Of a stretch of DNA of 64,000 bases, positions 1 through 12,788 are shown piece after piece. Made by a program: the position numbers and the translations under genes. This stretch comes from Ailanthus altissimus (lineage: Eukaryota; Streptophyta; Magnoliopsida; Sapindales; Simaroubaceae). Position 1 is the stretch's first letter, and every line of letters starts with the position of its first letter. The stretch is from contig OX327699.1 in NCBI GenBank assembly GCA_946807835.1, positions 26,726,014 through 26,790,013 on the forward strand, given 5' to 3'. The notes under the pieces are model-generated. The model was not told where the DNA came from. It made no database searches and was given only the letters and a program-made list of their open reading frames with translations.

Positions 1-3000
1 TAATTTAACAAATAAAGAAAAATTATAAATCACAACACAATATGAATTTATTGTTTACACAATATTATTTAACTAGTTAATATTATATTACATAGTACTA
101 ATTTTATTGTTTACATGATATATTGTTATGGTTTAATATTATACAAATATAATTGTTTATTTTTTATATAAAAAATTTATTATATCTTTTAAAATTAATT
201 TATATTATTATAATTATAACGGTAAAAGAGTTTTGAATATTATCAAAAGTTTAAAATGTTTTTAATAGATATAAAAAAAAAGGATAAATAGTAAATTCCT
301 AATTAAGAATAGTCTACTTCTTCCAAAACTATTGAAAAACTAGGGCCCTTTTCGCTGGGCTTCACAAACAACAACTCATTATCTCCACTACAATCTCGTG
401 TAAAGAGGAATGTTGCAATCAATGTGAAAGTGAAACATACAATTCAAAAGACTGACGCGTGGTCCATATTCTTTTAGGAAATTACAGAAGCATCCCCAAA
501 ATAAGACCATGCGTTTTATTAAATACCTCGCCTATTCAAATAATTACATCAAAAATATTGCTAATTTGGTATATTCATCTGGTGGGTAGATACATAAATA
601 TTTGTATCTATGTGTTGGCACTCTATGATCAAAAAATTAAAGGGCAGATTAGTCATATAGAAATTATTAACTTTGTTAGTATGTGTCACCGACGGCTTGG
701 AGAAAAAGATTAACCAAACGCCAACGGTCATCCATGACTAATTAATCAAATTTGATAAGTATCCTAATCATTGGAAAATGACATTTTAACCATAAAAATT
801 CTGCTTTAGCCTCATAACTTTCTGCAAAATACGAATGTTTTTTCTAACGCAGAGAAAGAACTACCCACTTACATAATTGTAGAAAAATGATCAAGCTGCG
901 TACGAATCTATAATAATACTCAACTTTGAAACAACGTGATTTAGCAACAAGGCAAAAGTCGAATATCCCCAGCGTTTGAACTAAATTAACATAATTAAGA
1001 TTAATCAAAATGAGGACCATTTTAATTTAATCATCGTTCATAAAATAGTAGCCGTTAACAAAAGAATGCAACCGCCGTTTGGTAATGTACGTTTGGTGAG
1101 GATATTTTAGACAAAATGATAAGTAAGGTGAAGGTTTTTAGGTTTTAGATGAAGGAAGATTTAAGATTACTGCAATTGGGATGGTAAGAGAAAGAGGGTG
1201 AGGGGCTTTCTATTTTTTATGTGTTTGAAAATGAAGAGCTAGAGGAGGTTGCTTTCTGTATTATCTATTTTTTTTTACTTGGCTTTAAAGCTGCTCATAT
1301 GCTGGGGCGTGAGGTGAGCTATAGCTTATAACCATAACCCATTAACCAAATTTCAAATTCAATGAAGAGTCCACAAGAGTCAAGGCGTGCGTCTGCAGTC
1401 ATCAACACCAAGACTCAAGAGCCACGCACCCACCACCACCACCAATTCCTCCTCAACAGCACTACCGTTTTTGCAAGATTCATATACGTATTTAATTGGT
1501 GTGCCAATAAGAGCCAGTCCTGTTAAAATATAATAATGATATTAATAATCAATGAAATCCAAAGTCACAAGATTTCACAACTGCCAACCTAACTGTCCTT
1601 TGCAAATGGGGCCAGAGCCCAGAGCCACTCTCTCTTTCTGGGAATTGTCTTCTTCAATAGTTGTCTCCCATATTTTTTAGCTTAAGTACAGCGACTGAAC
1701 CATGGCACATGCTTTGCGCTTGGACCCTCTTGAGAGCTTGTGCTTCGCAAGAACAAAATCGTGTGGTTTCATGGCCTCTCCTTTTCTGCTACTGGTGGCC
1801 AACTGGCTAAGTTATATGTTCCAGTCGAGCAGAAGTGACTGCGTTTAAGGGCCAATGCCTTCAATGCTGAGGGCCACAGCTCTGCCATTTCCATTCGATC
1901 CCATTCCCCCGTTACTATTATTGTGAATAACATCTATGATTTATTTATGTACATTTAGTTTGTTCATGTTTTTATGGTATCTGATTGATTGATCTGCTGC
2001 GATTTTTACTTTCACCGTTTTGGTACATATGCATGGAAGTTTGTGCCTGGGCCGGCATTCTTCAATCAAATGAAAGTTCAACAAGTCTATTGTCTTTTAC
2101 CCTTACAAAGGAGATGGGCATTCGTTACCAAACACACCAACTACTAAAAGTTTGTTTAAAATATTAATATGATAATTTTGAAAGGAAAAAAAAAGGGTAA
2201 TTTGGCTCTAATTATGGCAAAGAAAATTTTTGGTAATAATGAAAATGAATTAATATTGAGAAGTAGGAGAGAAGCCTTCTTCATAGAAGCGAAAGTGTGA
2301 ACTACAAAGATGTTGATGCGTTTTGAGATTTATGTTTTATGTGGATCTTAAAGAAGTTGGTGAAAGATGATCACACAGGATGGTCCTCTTCAACTTCAAC
2401 ATTTCCAAATTAACTCGCTTTTGAGAGGGGCCTTTAATCCACTTGATCATCATTACATTAACTATCATGCATGCTTTACCAGAAATTACAGATAAACTTC
2501 TTGTTATTGGCTCACATTTTTAGTACATTTTAGGTCTCTCAAATTGCAGTCATACGCCTTTTAGGGCTTATAATTATGCTATCATACAGGGAATCCACTT
2601 GGAAAGTGAGGGCCATTGTAGTTTTCTTTTTCTTTTTTTTGCACTAATCATACTTATAAAATTTTGAAATATATGTATAAATAAAAATATACAAGGAAGA
2701 TTTATCACAAATTTAATTTAATTTCTTATCAATCGTGCCACTAAATAACCTACTTCTTGTTAAACTAAACGTAGAATTAGTTAGTTTTCTTGAATAATAT
2801 AGAAAACTTTGATCCGAAGATCTTGCTTTAGTGAATCCGAGTTAGAAGTTAAGGTCTCCTCTTAACCATTACGATTAATCTTGGAGAAATAAAATTCATG
2901 ATTAATTTGTTGTGAACCTAAAGAAATTATTTTACAAAAGGTGAGAAGTACTTGAAAGAGGGTCCAAATATTTGGTAGGAATAAGATATTTAGGTAGATC

Positions 3001-4560
3001 GATCCTTTAATATCTTTAATTCACGTGAAGACAGATTCCTTGTGTTTATCAGAAACTTTTTAACTATTATTTAACATAATAGTGGCATAAGCAAGCATCA
3101 CAAATAAAGGTTGAGAGTGTGATTAAGCAGTAGCAGAAAATTAATCATATAAAGATGGAAAAGAAGAAGAAGGTTCAATAATAAAGCAAAAAGAAAAAAG
3201 AAAAGAAAGGAAGAGACAGAGAGGGTTTAATGAAGAGGAAATGTGGACGCATGAGAGACAACAGAAGGTGCTCACGTGAAGGTGGCCCGACCCCATCTTC
3301 ACACCCACACAGAGACACAGAAACTTTGTAATTACAAAGTTGACAGCCATGATATCACCCCCCATAATTTGTTTTGCTCTCATTTTTTCCTAGCTCCCCT
3401 TTAGGCAGCTCATCATCATCTTTAGTACAGAAAAGTTTGAGGCAAGAATAGAATTAGATGCAAAAATGTGTCGTTGCAAATGCCAAGAAAGATGATTTCA
3501 CGAGCAAGGACAGCCATAAAGTCTACAGTTCTCACATGATCAAAGCCATCCATCTGCCTCGTGGAAAAATTTTGATTTGGGTCCACGACTGACTATATGA
3601 CTAGAGAAAAATTTTAATAAATCTACAGATAGAACGAACAAGCCCAATATGTTTTGGGATGATCCATATCAAGGCCAGCCCCATATTTTGTTTCTTCCTT
3701 CACAAGAATTAGATCAATCGGTAGTAACCTTCACGGATAATCGATTTTCGCATGACATATTTTCATACTTGTTCTGGCAACTTCTAGCTAATCACCGGCA
3801 GACAAGCTTAAACACTCACAGACAGCATGTTTTTATATTGATTTGTTTCCATACGGCTCCTTTACTCTCTTAATTGCCGGTTTCCCATTGATTCACTGAT
3901 AAACAATTGATGAAAAGCAACAATAGACGCCCTAGAGTTGCTTGAAAAAGCATCTGATCACGGATAAAAAATTCGTAACCAATGGCATAAACTGTTGACC
4001 ATGATTATTATGTAATAAATCTAGAACAAATCTCATCAAAAACCAACAATTATAAGCAGTCAACCCAAGCCAAATTATATATTAAATGAAGGTCATTGGA
4101 CCAAATCTCAACCGAACATTAATTTTCTGTAAAGAGAGGCTACGGCTAGCAAAGCATTAGTTTAAGATCAATCCCATTAAACTATAATTTCAAGTAGTCT
4201 AATTACTTGTTTATTAGAATATCGTGTCATGCCAAAAAGAAGTTATTTGTCTTGAGGTATCATCCAAGTTTCAACATAGACTTTTGGACACTGTTACGAC
4301 ATTAGAAGATGACGTTGTTAAAACGAACCATCTTGACTAACAATCACGAGGCCACTCTTTTCCTTGAAAAATGAAATGAATTTGTAAAAAATTGTTAGGC
4401 TCATTTTATTCAAATACCTAAGTCCTAACTGGTGTATATATATACAACTATTGACCTCTATTTATTCTCATTTTCAATTATCGAAAGGGGTATATTACTG
4501 TAGCAAATAGCAAGTACTCAGAATAGAGTGAAAATGCATTATTGTTTAACCAGAATTAGT
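1..4560. other. AT-rich intergenic region, no supported gene
   Basis: This stretch is AT-rich and interrupted by stops in all frames. A short open frame at 1702-1850 starts in a reasonable context but encodes about 49 residues I do not recognise. Pyrimidine-rich patches near 1360-1470 and 1600-1700 look like UTR-type sequence, without a convincing coding exon attached. I see no tRNA, rRNA or clear microRNA precursor. Confidence 0.5.
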
Positions 4561-4569
4561 TGGATTTTA

Positions 4570-4648
4570 GCCGGCCAAAGCAGGCTGGCCGGCCACCACT
4601 TCCTTATTTCTTTATATACCCTTTTCTCTTCAACATCGCATATATATA
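4570..4648 (+). promoter_or_regulatory. Core promoter of the NF-YC-like gene with a GGCCGGCC inverted repeat
   Basis: Two TATA-like motifs lie upstream of the start codon at 4783: TATATA at 4613-4618 and a TATATATA run at 4641-4648. Just upstream, a CCGGCC core (4571-4576) and a full GGCCGGCC palindrome (4587-4594) are separated by about ten bases. They form a GC-rich inverted-repeat block in otherwise AT-rich DNA. A role as a binding site is inference. Confidence 0.45.
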
Positions 4649-4782
4649 AGTGAATCATCAATATTCTCCCGCATTCTAACCAATACTTCTACTTCTTATG
4701 CTTTCAAAATATTCCCTCAAAACTTATCATATCTCTTACTTTACTGAGTAGGAGTCAAAAGAAACCCTAAAAGGATCCAAAT

Positions 4783-5136
4783 ATGAGGCAAGCTGGAACA
4801 TATTCGGGATTACTCTCCCGTGCGTCGGGGAGAATGGGGCCTCATTCATTGCCCTTGGCTAGGATCAAGAAGATAATGAAGAAATCTGGGGATGATGTTA
4901 ATATGATTTCTGGGGAAGCACCGATTGTGTTTTCAAAGGCTTGTGAGCTGTTCATTGAAGAGATAACTAAAAGGTCGTGGATGATGACCTTGCAAAGCAA
5001 GAGAAGGACTCTTCACAAAGAGGATATTGCCTCTGCTGTCGTAGCAACTGATATATTTGATTTTCTTGTCGACTTAGTTTGTGAGTCTGGTAATGCTGTG
5101 GAAATCCTAGAAGAAATGGAAACATTGGGCTCATAA
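4783..5136 (+). CDS. NF-YC-like histone-fold transcription factor subunit
   Basis: Single-exon gene of 117 residues. Residues about 22-98 form an NF-YC/HAP5 histone fold: LPLARIKKIMK, then EAP..FSKACELFI, a KRRTL segment, and TDIFDFLVDLV closing the fold. NF-YC subunits pair with NF-YB in the nucleus and, with NF-YA, bind CCAAT boxes. The protein lacks the long Gln-rich tails of classical NF-YC factors, so it is a short, divergent member. In the strongly conserved RSWLHAEENKRRTL-type stretch it has WMMTLQSKRRTL, which may alter partner choice. The start at 4783 is the first ATG and leaves about 20 residues before the fold. Intronless short NF-YC genes are common in plants. The assignment to the NF-YC-type fold is secure; the DNA-binding partner and target genes are unknown. 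Confidence 0.85.
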   Translation: MRQAGTYSGLLSRASGRMGPHSLPLARIKKIMKKSGDDVNMISGEAPIVFSKACELFIEEITKRSWMMTLQSKRRTLHKEDIASAVVATDIFDFLVDLVCESGNAVEILEEMETLGS

Positions 5137-5199
5137 TTAAGGTCCACCTCTCTCTTCCTATATACGTACATATAAAGACTTCATAATGATTATGAAACA

Positions 5200-8000
5200 T
5201 AAGCTATAAGTCATAAGTGTAAGCACTTCCATGCTTTCTTAGTATTAAGACTATTTTCTCTATGTATTTGACCTCCGCATGAATATGATAAAATATCTTT
5301 CCCTTTAGTTAACTTTGCAAGAAAAATTCTCTGATACATTTGTTTCTATTTGTTCTTCATGATGCCATTATGAATATTTTTTATTTCCTAGACTGATGCT
5401 AGAAAATTACAGATGAGCTACCTTCCTTGGCTAGATACATATTGGTACGAAGGGGATAAGATATCGGTGCTCGGGATTTCTGTTTCCCGACGGTTTCAAT
5501 TAATTTCTTTCTAAATGAAAATGTATTAAAGTTTATATATGAATATAACAATATTGGTATTGTATGCGTTTGTACTGTATTATAAGTAAATATGTGTATT
5601 TTAAATAATTTAAAAAATTATATATCTCACATATAATGCAGTAAAAATATAATACACATTAAAATTTAATTTTATTATATTAATGAGATTCAAAAACTCA
5701 TTTTTGAAATGTATTTTTAATAATTTTAATTAAAGATGTGATAAGCTTTCTCAAATTAAATGATATTTTTTATTTTTAAAATATTTAAAGTAATTCTTTG
5801 TTTTTATTATTTTTGTCTCTCGACTTAAATTTTAAAGTTAACATTTAACTTTATAAAATTAAAAGTAATTTCTTTTTCATATTTATTCTCGATCATTTAT
5901 CAAATATATATAAGCAACAATTACCTATCAATTAAGCAATACGAGATGAGTAATTTGATAAATAAACAAGCACGACAATACTTTTAAAACGCTTTGCCAT
6001 ATACTTATTTTGTTAGTCATTCGAGAAAGAATTTAATAACAAATAATCTACACAAAACTACTGACGCTTACTTCAAAAACTTTAATATATTATCATCACA
6101 TGTTAAAATTAAAACATGACAAAGTATATTTTAATTTGTAAATTGAATGGTTAAATCAAATGTAAAAAGGTAGTATTTTGATTCATAAAATTATGCCATC
6201 TATTATTTAACATTAAAAAAATATTTAAAATGGTCAACACATGTATTATAAATTTGCATGTAAATTCATTTTGTCGTTAATCGATCAACATATTTTTATT
6301 ACGGTTTGATGCAGCCATTTATTTTTAAACATATTTCCTATACATTATATCATCTAATTAAAAATAAATAAATGTGAAATGAATGAATTAAAATGAATTG
6401 GTGATTTTGTCGAACGACAAATTTTATTTTTCTTTTTCTTTTTTTTAATAAAATTTTTATTTATTAATATTTAAATTAATACTATATAAATTATTGATAC
6501 AATTTAAAATATATATTAAATAAATAAAATTATTAAATCTGACCCAATTTTAAATTTAACACTTAAATTTTAATTATTCGAGACTTCAAAGTAAATGAGT
6601 AAATAATTAATTTATTTACCTAGTGTATGTCTCAAATTTTATTTAAATGGTAATTATATCTATCAATGCTCAAATTTAGTAACTATATAAATTATTGATA
6701 CAATTTGAGATATACACTAGGTAAATAAAAGTGTCAAGTCTCATTTGACACAATTTTAGGTTTAACAATTAAATGTTAGCTACTCCCCGAAAGACCCTGA
6801 AATAAATTTATATTTTTCAAAACTTTCCAGATCAAACAATTTGATCCGATGCACAACCCACGTGCTCAACGCGTACACTTCATATAGTGAGACTCCCTAG
6901 GCTCACACTCATTTTATCCCACGGAATATTTTTGTAAGTCCATAACCGATGCCCCATATACACACGTTATGGATAATACAAAATAGCGAGTTAAACCATA
7001 CAAATTGAAGGTTTAGTATCCAGTCCTTACTAAATACATGTATATTTATACAAACTTCCATTAAATTCATGGTTTGTTAAGATTATCCATCTGAACTATC
7101 CAGATATAGACATACATTGATCTATATTAATCGATTATATTTGATAGACCCTGCACCGGTGAAAATAAATCAGAACCATTTAATTTGAGAACATATTTGC
7201 ATAATGATATTTCCTAACAATTCTTGTAACTATTTATAACTATGTCATTGATAGTATATTCTCATGTCTTTATCCTATTTTAGACAAAATTTTAACTCTT
7301 TAAACCTAATCTGAACTCCTTTATATTAATATAATATCTGAAATATTACAAATATCTTACCTAATAAAATTAATTAATAATTTAATAAAATATTTATTTA
7401 TTATAAAAATATAAAAATATAATATTTATATAAAATTAATATGACACATGAGCATAACTCCCAACAAATCAAACCATAAATGACATTATCGAAAGTTCAC
7501 AAAAAAAATAGGCCGTGTATATATTAACCAAATATAAGTTTGAGCATTAATTATCAATGTTTTGACTAGTGATAATATTTTAATAAAATTTTGTGTCTAT
7601 TTAGTAGAGCTCTTTTTTGGTAAAATTTGGAGTTTATGTAAATAGATTTTTTAAAATAAAACTTTTAAAAAAATATACATATTTGGTGTTTGATTGTTAA
7701 TCACATAAATTAGTAAAAATTGTTTAATTTTCTCAAAAGATAAGTTTTTTAAGTTTATATTATAAGATAAATAAAGTAAAATTTATAAATAAAATAAGAG
7801 CATTATTAATAATTTAAATTTTTAAAAGAGTTCCAAAATCTCTAGAAAAAGTTGAAAATAAAAATAAAATAGTATTTTTAACCCTTTAAAAATTCTTCGT
7901 TTTCAACCAAATAACATTAATAAAAAATAATTAATATTAAAAAGCTCTTATAACTTATAAAAAAGTTATACCAAACAATCACTTAAGATGAAATTTTGTG
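5200..8000. other. AT-rich intergenic DNA with decayed repeats
   Basis: No gene seen. It includes an imperfect direct duplication (about 6481-6590 and 6682-6795, offset about 201 bp, both starting with ACTATATAAATTATTGATA), an LTR fragment (listed separately), and a MITE-like block at about 7600-7985. The MITE-like block has AAGCTCTTATAA and ACCAAACAATCACTTA type sequence at its right end, and its borders are uncertain. Confidence 0.4.
6830..7466 (-). repeat. Truncated LTR fragment of the copia family found elsewhere in the window
   Basis: The order of motifs matches the solo LTR at 28034-30216: GATGCCCCA followed by ACACGTTA, a CATACAA..TTGA.GT segment, a GATATAGACATACA.TGATCTATATT block, and an end at ...CCCAACA. 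It therefore lies in reverse orientation and stops at the LTR 5' terminus (7466). The distal half of the LTR is missing. Similarity was judged by eye. Confidence 0.7.
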
Positions 8001-8020
8001 AGAAAAAAATTAGTACAAGA

Positions 8021-8378
8021 CATCATGGTAGAGGCATGTCAAAGTTATATTCTATTCAGTTAAAACAAACATTATAGCATTGAAAATCAATATCTTAATT
8101 ATTATTATAAGGTTTTTCTAGAACTAGTTTTTATAGGGTTTGAATTATGAGCTTTTTCGCTTTTTGTAGTATATATATATATATATGTATGTATACACAT
8201 AAATTACATGTTTGTGTATAATAATATTATACATCATGGTAGAGGCATGTCAAAGTTATATTCTATTCATTTAAAACAAACATTATAGCATTGAAAATCA
8301 ATATCTTAATTATTATTATAAGATTTTTCTAGAACTAGTTTTTATAGGGTTTGAATTATGAGCTTTTTCGCTTTTTGT

Positions 8379-8410
<32 letters not shown>

Positions 8411-8444
8411 CACATAAATTACATGTTTGTGTATAATAATATTA
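8021..8444. repeat. 211-bp tandem duplication
   Basis: Two head-to-tail copies, 8021-8231 and 8232-8444, both begin CATCATGGTAGAGGCATG and end in a TA-dinucleotide run followed by GTATACACATAAATTACATG. They differ by a few substitutions (CAGTTA versus CATTTA, AGGTTT versus AGATTT) and by TA-run length, so the duplication is recent. Confidence 0.9.
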
Positions 8445-9258
8445 TGTTAATTAAAACCTGAGTGATGTACATTAATAAGAAACCAACCACATATGTATGA
8501 ATATGGGTGGTTGCACATCATGCATGTAGGATGGATTTGTTATATTTATTAATAATGTTATACATTTTAAATCTTAAATAAGGTATCAAATAATTATTGT
8601 TAATTTTTAAAATTATTCATATACTATTTTTTTATTTAATAATTATTAACACCTCATTTAAAATTTAAAATACCATTTAATAAATATAGCTTTACTATAT
8701 TTATAAATCTTCTAAAGCAATTTTGCATGAGAGAACCGTCGTTACTGCGAGCCCAGCATCCACTCTTTGCCAAGTCCAAATTATTGTAATTGGGCAAAAC
8801 GAAAGCTTTTTATATGGTTCCTTCAAGAATATACACCATAAGGATGGGGTAATAGCCAATATAAAAGCTCGCGATAACGAAAGCTTTATATAGGAAAAAG
8901 CTTTGCTTTGCCATTGCCAGTCTAATTTGCAGGCAAAGCATATGCACTTCAACCCAATCAATTTAACATTCTGATCAAAAGGGGCAGTCTAAAGATCCAA
9001 GTAGTGTATATATGCAAAAGTTCTGAAACTATATAATGTAAACGGCTTACAATAACTTGAGTTTACAACACTTCATCCCTGACTAGAAAACACTAAATCA
9101 TACACGATAAAGGCTAGCTCTGGAGGATCAGGATCAACATAAAGATTGCCATGGTATATTTTTCATAGACACCAAGAAGTAAGGGCACTCTCAGAAGATA
9201 GAATCTCTACAAAACTCTAGAATTATATAATACTATTACTACTAACATATATACTATA
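8445..9258. other. Intergenic region and 3' flank of the small gene at 9259
   Basis: No gene supported. An 86-codon open frame on the minus strand (8701-8961) shows no recognisable domain. The stretch 8990-9258 is probably 3' UTR of the minus-strand gene that ends at 9259. Confidence 0.35.
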
Positions 9259-9483
9259 TCAGGCTGAGAAGCAACTATATACTACATTTTCCCTAAGACC
9301 ACCGGAGACAAATAATTCACTGGTATCTAGCCGGAATGGTGACGGACCGGACTTCTTCTCCTTCTCCACTCTCTTATTACTTGACGATTCCGCCACCGTA
9401 TTTTTTTTCTCTCTAGCGATGGCAGCCGCCTTCTTTTCACTTCTCCGCCTGGCAACATACTCTTCGGGAATGAACACATCCAT
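9259..9483 (-). CDS. Small conserved-looking plant protein of unknown function
   Basis: Single exon of 74 residues. It begins MDVFIPEEYVARRRSEKKAA, has a Lys/Ser-rich hydrophilic middle, and ends in a compact block (ELFVSGGLRENVVYSCFSA). There is no signal peptide or membrane segment. An acidic-aromatic N terminus followed by an Arg/Lys run and a -SCFSA-type terminus resembles a family of short, uncharacterised plant proteins, but I cannot name it. Gene status is supported by a TATA box at a sensible distance upstream, an ATG at the start of the conserved-looking block, and base composition richer in GC than the flanks. Function unknown. Confidence 0.6.
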   Translation of the reverse strand: MDVFIPEEYVARRRSEKKAAAIAREKKNTVAESSSNKRVEKEKKSGPSPFRLDTSELFVSGGLRENVVYSCFSA

Positions 9484-9610
9484 TATATATATTTTTATTA
9501 TTCCCGATTTCTATGGGAAAAAATGCGGTGTAAGTAAGAATAAGGTAGCTAGCTTTGGTGAAAGCAAAGCGGTATATGAATCTTGCTCCGTGTTATTGAC
9601 TCCGTATATA

Positions 9611-9618
9611 TATTTATA
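9611..9618 (-). promoter_or_regulatory. TATA box of the small gene at 9259-9483
   Basis: On the minus strand this reads TATAAATA, about 128 nt upstream of the ATG at 9483. That leaves room for a leader of roughly 95-100 nt. Confidence 0.5.
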
Positions 9619-9649
9619 GGAGAATGATAGATAGGATACCGTGGGCGAT

Positions 9650-12600
9650 GGTTCCATGTTTTAGCATAAACAAGCTGCACACTTTTCTGGTTATGTGGTT
9701 ACCAAGGTGCGATCGGTTTTGGGAAAGTTCTTGACTCTTTGCATGTTTTTGTAACGTAAGAGAAGAGAGAGATGGAGCATGTGGAAAGGCTATAAGTCTT
9801 TCACTACGACAAGTGTGAAAAACTGAAAGTGTTTATGATTCTCAGTTTGTTTTTGTCCTACGTCAAATTTAGTTTCCTTCATCTGTCTGCTAGGTTCTGT
9901 CCAAAAAAAGAATCCATTCTTTGACTGTTGGTGTAAAATATATAATACTCTTTCAAATGTCATTTTGATACATGCATTATTCCGATTTTTCTACCCCACC
10001 CAAAAAAATATATAAATAAATCTTGATTCATGAGCCCTCGCCTGGCTATTATGATGGCACGATAGTAAACACATGAAGGAATACGCTTTATATCATGGGT
10101 TCAATATATTCTTCATATTTTGAGAAAATACTGATTCTATGTCTTCAAATGTAATTCTGATTGTAGCTAGTCAATATGTGTAAAGTTCTTTTGAATAACT
10201 TATTGATTTTTGTAAAGATTCTGCTTATCTCGTATCTTAATTAATTTATATTATCAATTTCCCAGTTACATGATTTTCAGAACAAAAGTTCTTCATCTCC
10301 TTTTGAAAATGGAGAGATCTTCTTTTACCATTTTCAGTTTCACGACACAGATAATGCCACAATGCAAGAAACATAACATGGAAAACATCTAAACTAATAT
10401 TGGACTACATGATCTTTCGTCAGGTTAAAGTAATCTCATCAATGAGTGATCAAAGCAAATATTCCATGGTCCCGTTTTGCTTTCTGGATACTATAATTTA
10501 CTGATATCAAACATTAAAGGGAAAGATAAAGTGGATAGCTAAACGGTAAAAAGCCATAGATTACGGCAAAGAAAATCACAGTTAAGGGTGAACGAGGCAG
10601 AGACCTATATTCTTAAAAAAATAAGGAGCAGGCCGGCAACCAATTCTTTTGCATGCTTTAATTTCCAAGAAAGGGGACAGTAACATTACCGGTAAGCAGC
10701 GCTGGGACATGGTTTAAGCAATAATATAAATTAATAAACAAATGAAAAAGGTATTAAGGGTGGTGTAATACGATCGTATCATCGTTGTACTGTTCTAAAC
10801 AATGGATGATGTTTCCAGTGGGCTCTTCCTTATGCGCCGTAGTGGGAAACATTGGGCACTTGTTGTTCACTCAGAATCGCAATACCCATAATTAATCATG
10901 CTAATCATGAACTTAATAACGTTTTGTTTGATCTATCAAATTCCCCCAATGTTTTCCGAAAACAGAGGCATTGGCTATTGGAATTAAATTTTGTACCACT
11001 TGTTGTCTCACAATTGCTGAAACATGTCCAGAAACATGCACAAGTGATTCTCTGGAAATGCTCCACGTGACGATATAATTTTTATTTTAGATAAATAAAA
11101 AGTTTTATTAATAAAATAAATTGACAATAAAGTGGGATGTATTTTTCATTATAATTACATTTTTTTTTATTGTGTTACTTTTATAAACGGGTTCAGTATA
11201 AATAAATTCTGAATGAACTTATTCTATTTTTATCATTAAATATAAGCGTATTCTTGAAGAAAACCAAGTATTCTTTAATCATATAACCACCTTAAATCTA
11301 GATTATTTTAATGGCACAATATGCAGAATAGAAAATAAAATTTTAACAAATAAAAAATTTAAAATAACAATTAAATTAAACAATTCAAGAGACACTAAAA
11401 CATATTTATTGAAATCGAATATGAATATACAACACAACAAAAACTATTATAGAAAAACAAATGTCGCTTTCATAGCCAAAATTTATACTAATTTTTTTCC
11501 TTTCTCTCCTTTCTCTCTTACAAACCCCAGAAAGAGAAAACTAGAATTAGAATTTTTTTTTAATTGAATCATGACGAGATAATTCAATAATTTTTTTTTC
11601 TCTTTCTTTTAAAAAATTAATGTACAAGTCATGAAAAAAATTTCATCAGTCAATATAATATGTTAATTAATAATCAATAGAATGCAAGTCACATCCAAAA
11701 ATAAATAAAATGCAAGAAAAGTTGAAGAATTAACAAGAATATGAATATGATACCACGTCACCACCTGGTGATGCTGTAGCTGACAGTTGTACGATGTCCA
11801 TAGCAGTTGTTTTAGGATTATTATGGTAGCTGAACAACGATGATAATTTATATAATCTTTATCTTTTGTTGACACTTCTTCAAGTGCTGCATTTTTCTAT
11901 GAAAATAATTATGACTTCAAAATTAGCACTTCATTCTCACATATGAAAATGATTTGTTTCAGATTATAACTAAAGCCTTCCTTTCCTTCGGATGCAAAGT
12001 AAAAGGAAAAAGATAGATGAAAAAGGAAGTGATCCAATTTCTTTCACTTTTGCTACTTTTGATTCAGATGTTAAATATGAGTTAATACCCATTAAATAGT
12101 TTAATAATATTGATTATTAAGCTCACAAAACAAATTGAGGGACCAAAAAAGGTACATAATAAAGAAGCTAATTAATTTGTTCTACTTGAATGGTGATTGA
12201 GAGCAATATTGTTAGCTTATCTGCCTGTGTATTCTTCTATCTTGGCAAGAAAATTTGGCTTTAAGGAAAAATTCTTGGCTGAGCCCATACGATTGATATC
12301 CAAAGTAACAACTAACAAGATCGAAGATCGATTTGTTTGCTATGCTAGTAACCCAAATGAGGTCACTTAGCCTTGAAAATTTTTCTTGTTGGACAACTTG
12401 GAATAATTTCATTCGCCTTGATTATTTTTCAGTTTCTTAAACTCCATGATTCATGCATGAGAAAAGAAACAAAACCGAGTGAAACAGAAGTTTGAGAATG
12501 GAAGCGGTCACTTTGTTTTGGAAAGTCCAAAAGTAACCAAATATAAAATATTACACGCCATGTTGTTTAAGAAGCAAATCCCACCATTTGCTTAAAAATT

Positions 12601-12780
12601 CTTTGTATATATCTTGTGATTTTACCTACCACTATTGCCGATCGAGGGGTATCCAGCGGCACTTACAAGTGCTTTTTCTGTCACTTTTCAATTCCTAACT
12701 TCCCATTTGAAACCGTTGCTAAATTTGGTGATTAATAATCTCTGTGCTGTTTCCCGAGTCTCCCTGGCTAAAGCAAAAAC
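9650..12780. other. Intergenic region upstream of the remorin gene
   Basis: No supported gene. Open frames of 60-72 codons on both strands have no recognisable motifs. The AT content rises between 11070 and 11660. The last few hundred bases presumably hold the remorin promoter; I see no convincing TATA box to mark. Confidence 0.4.
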
Positions 12781-12788
12781 AGTACGTT

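Noticed and set aside
1702..1850. Short frame beginning MAHALRLDPLES
   Set aside because: 49 codons, no recognised similarity; a second frame through the same DNA looks equally plausible, so no call is possible.
8701..8961. 86-codon minus-strand frame
   Set aside because: No motif, odd composition, no promoter or splice context.
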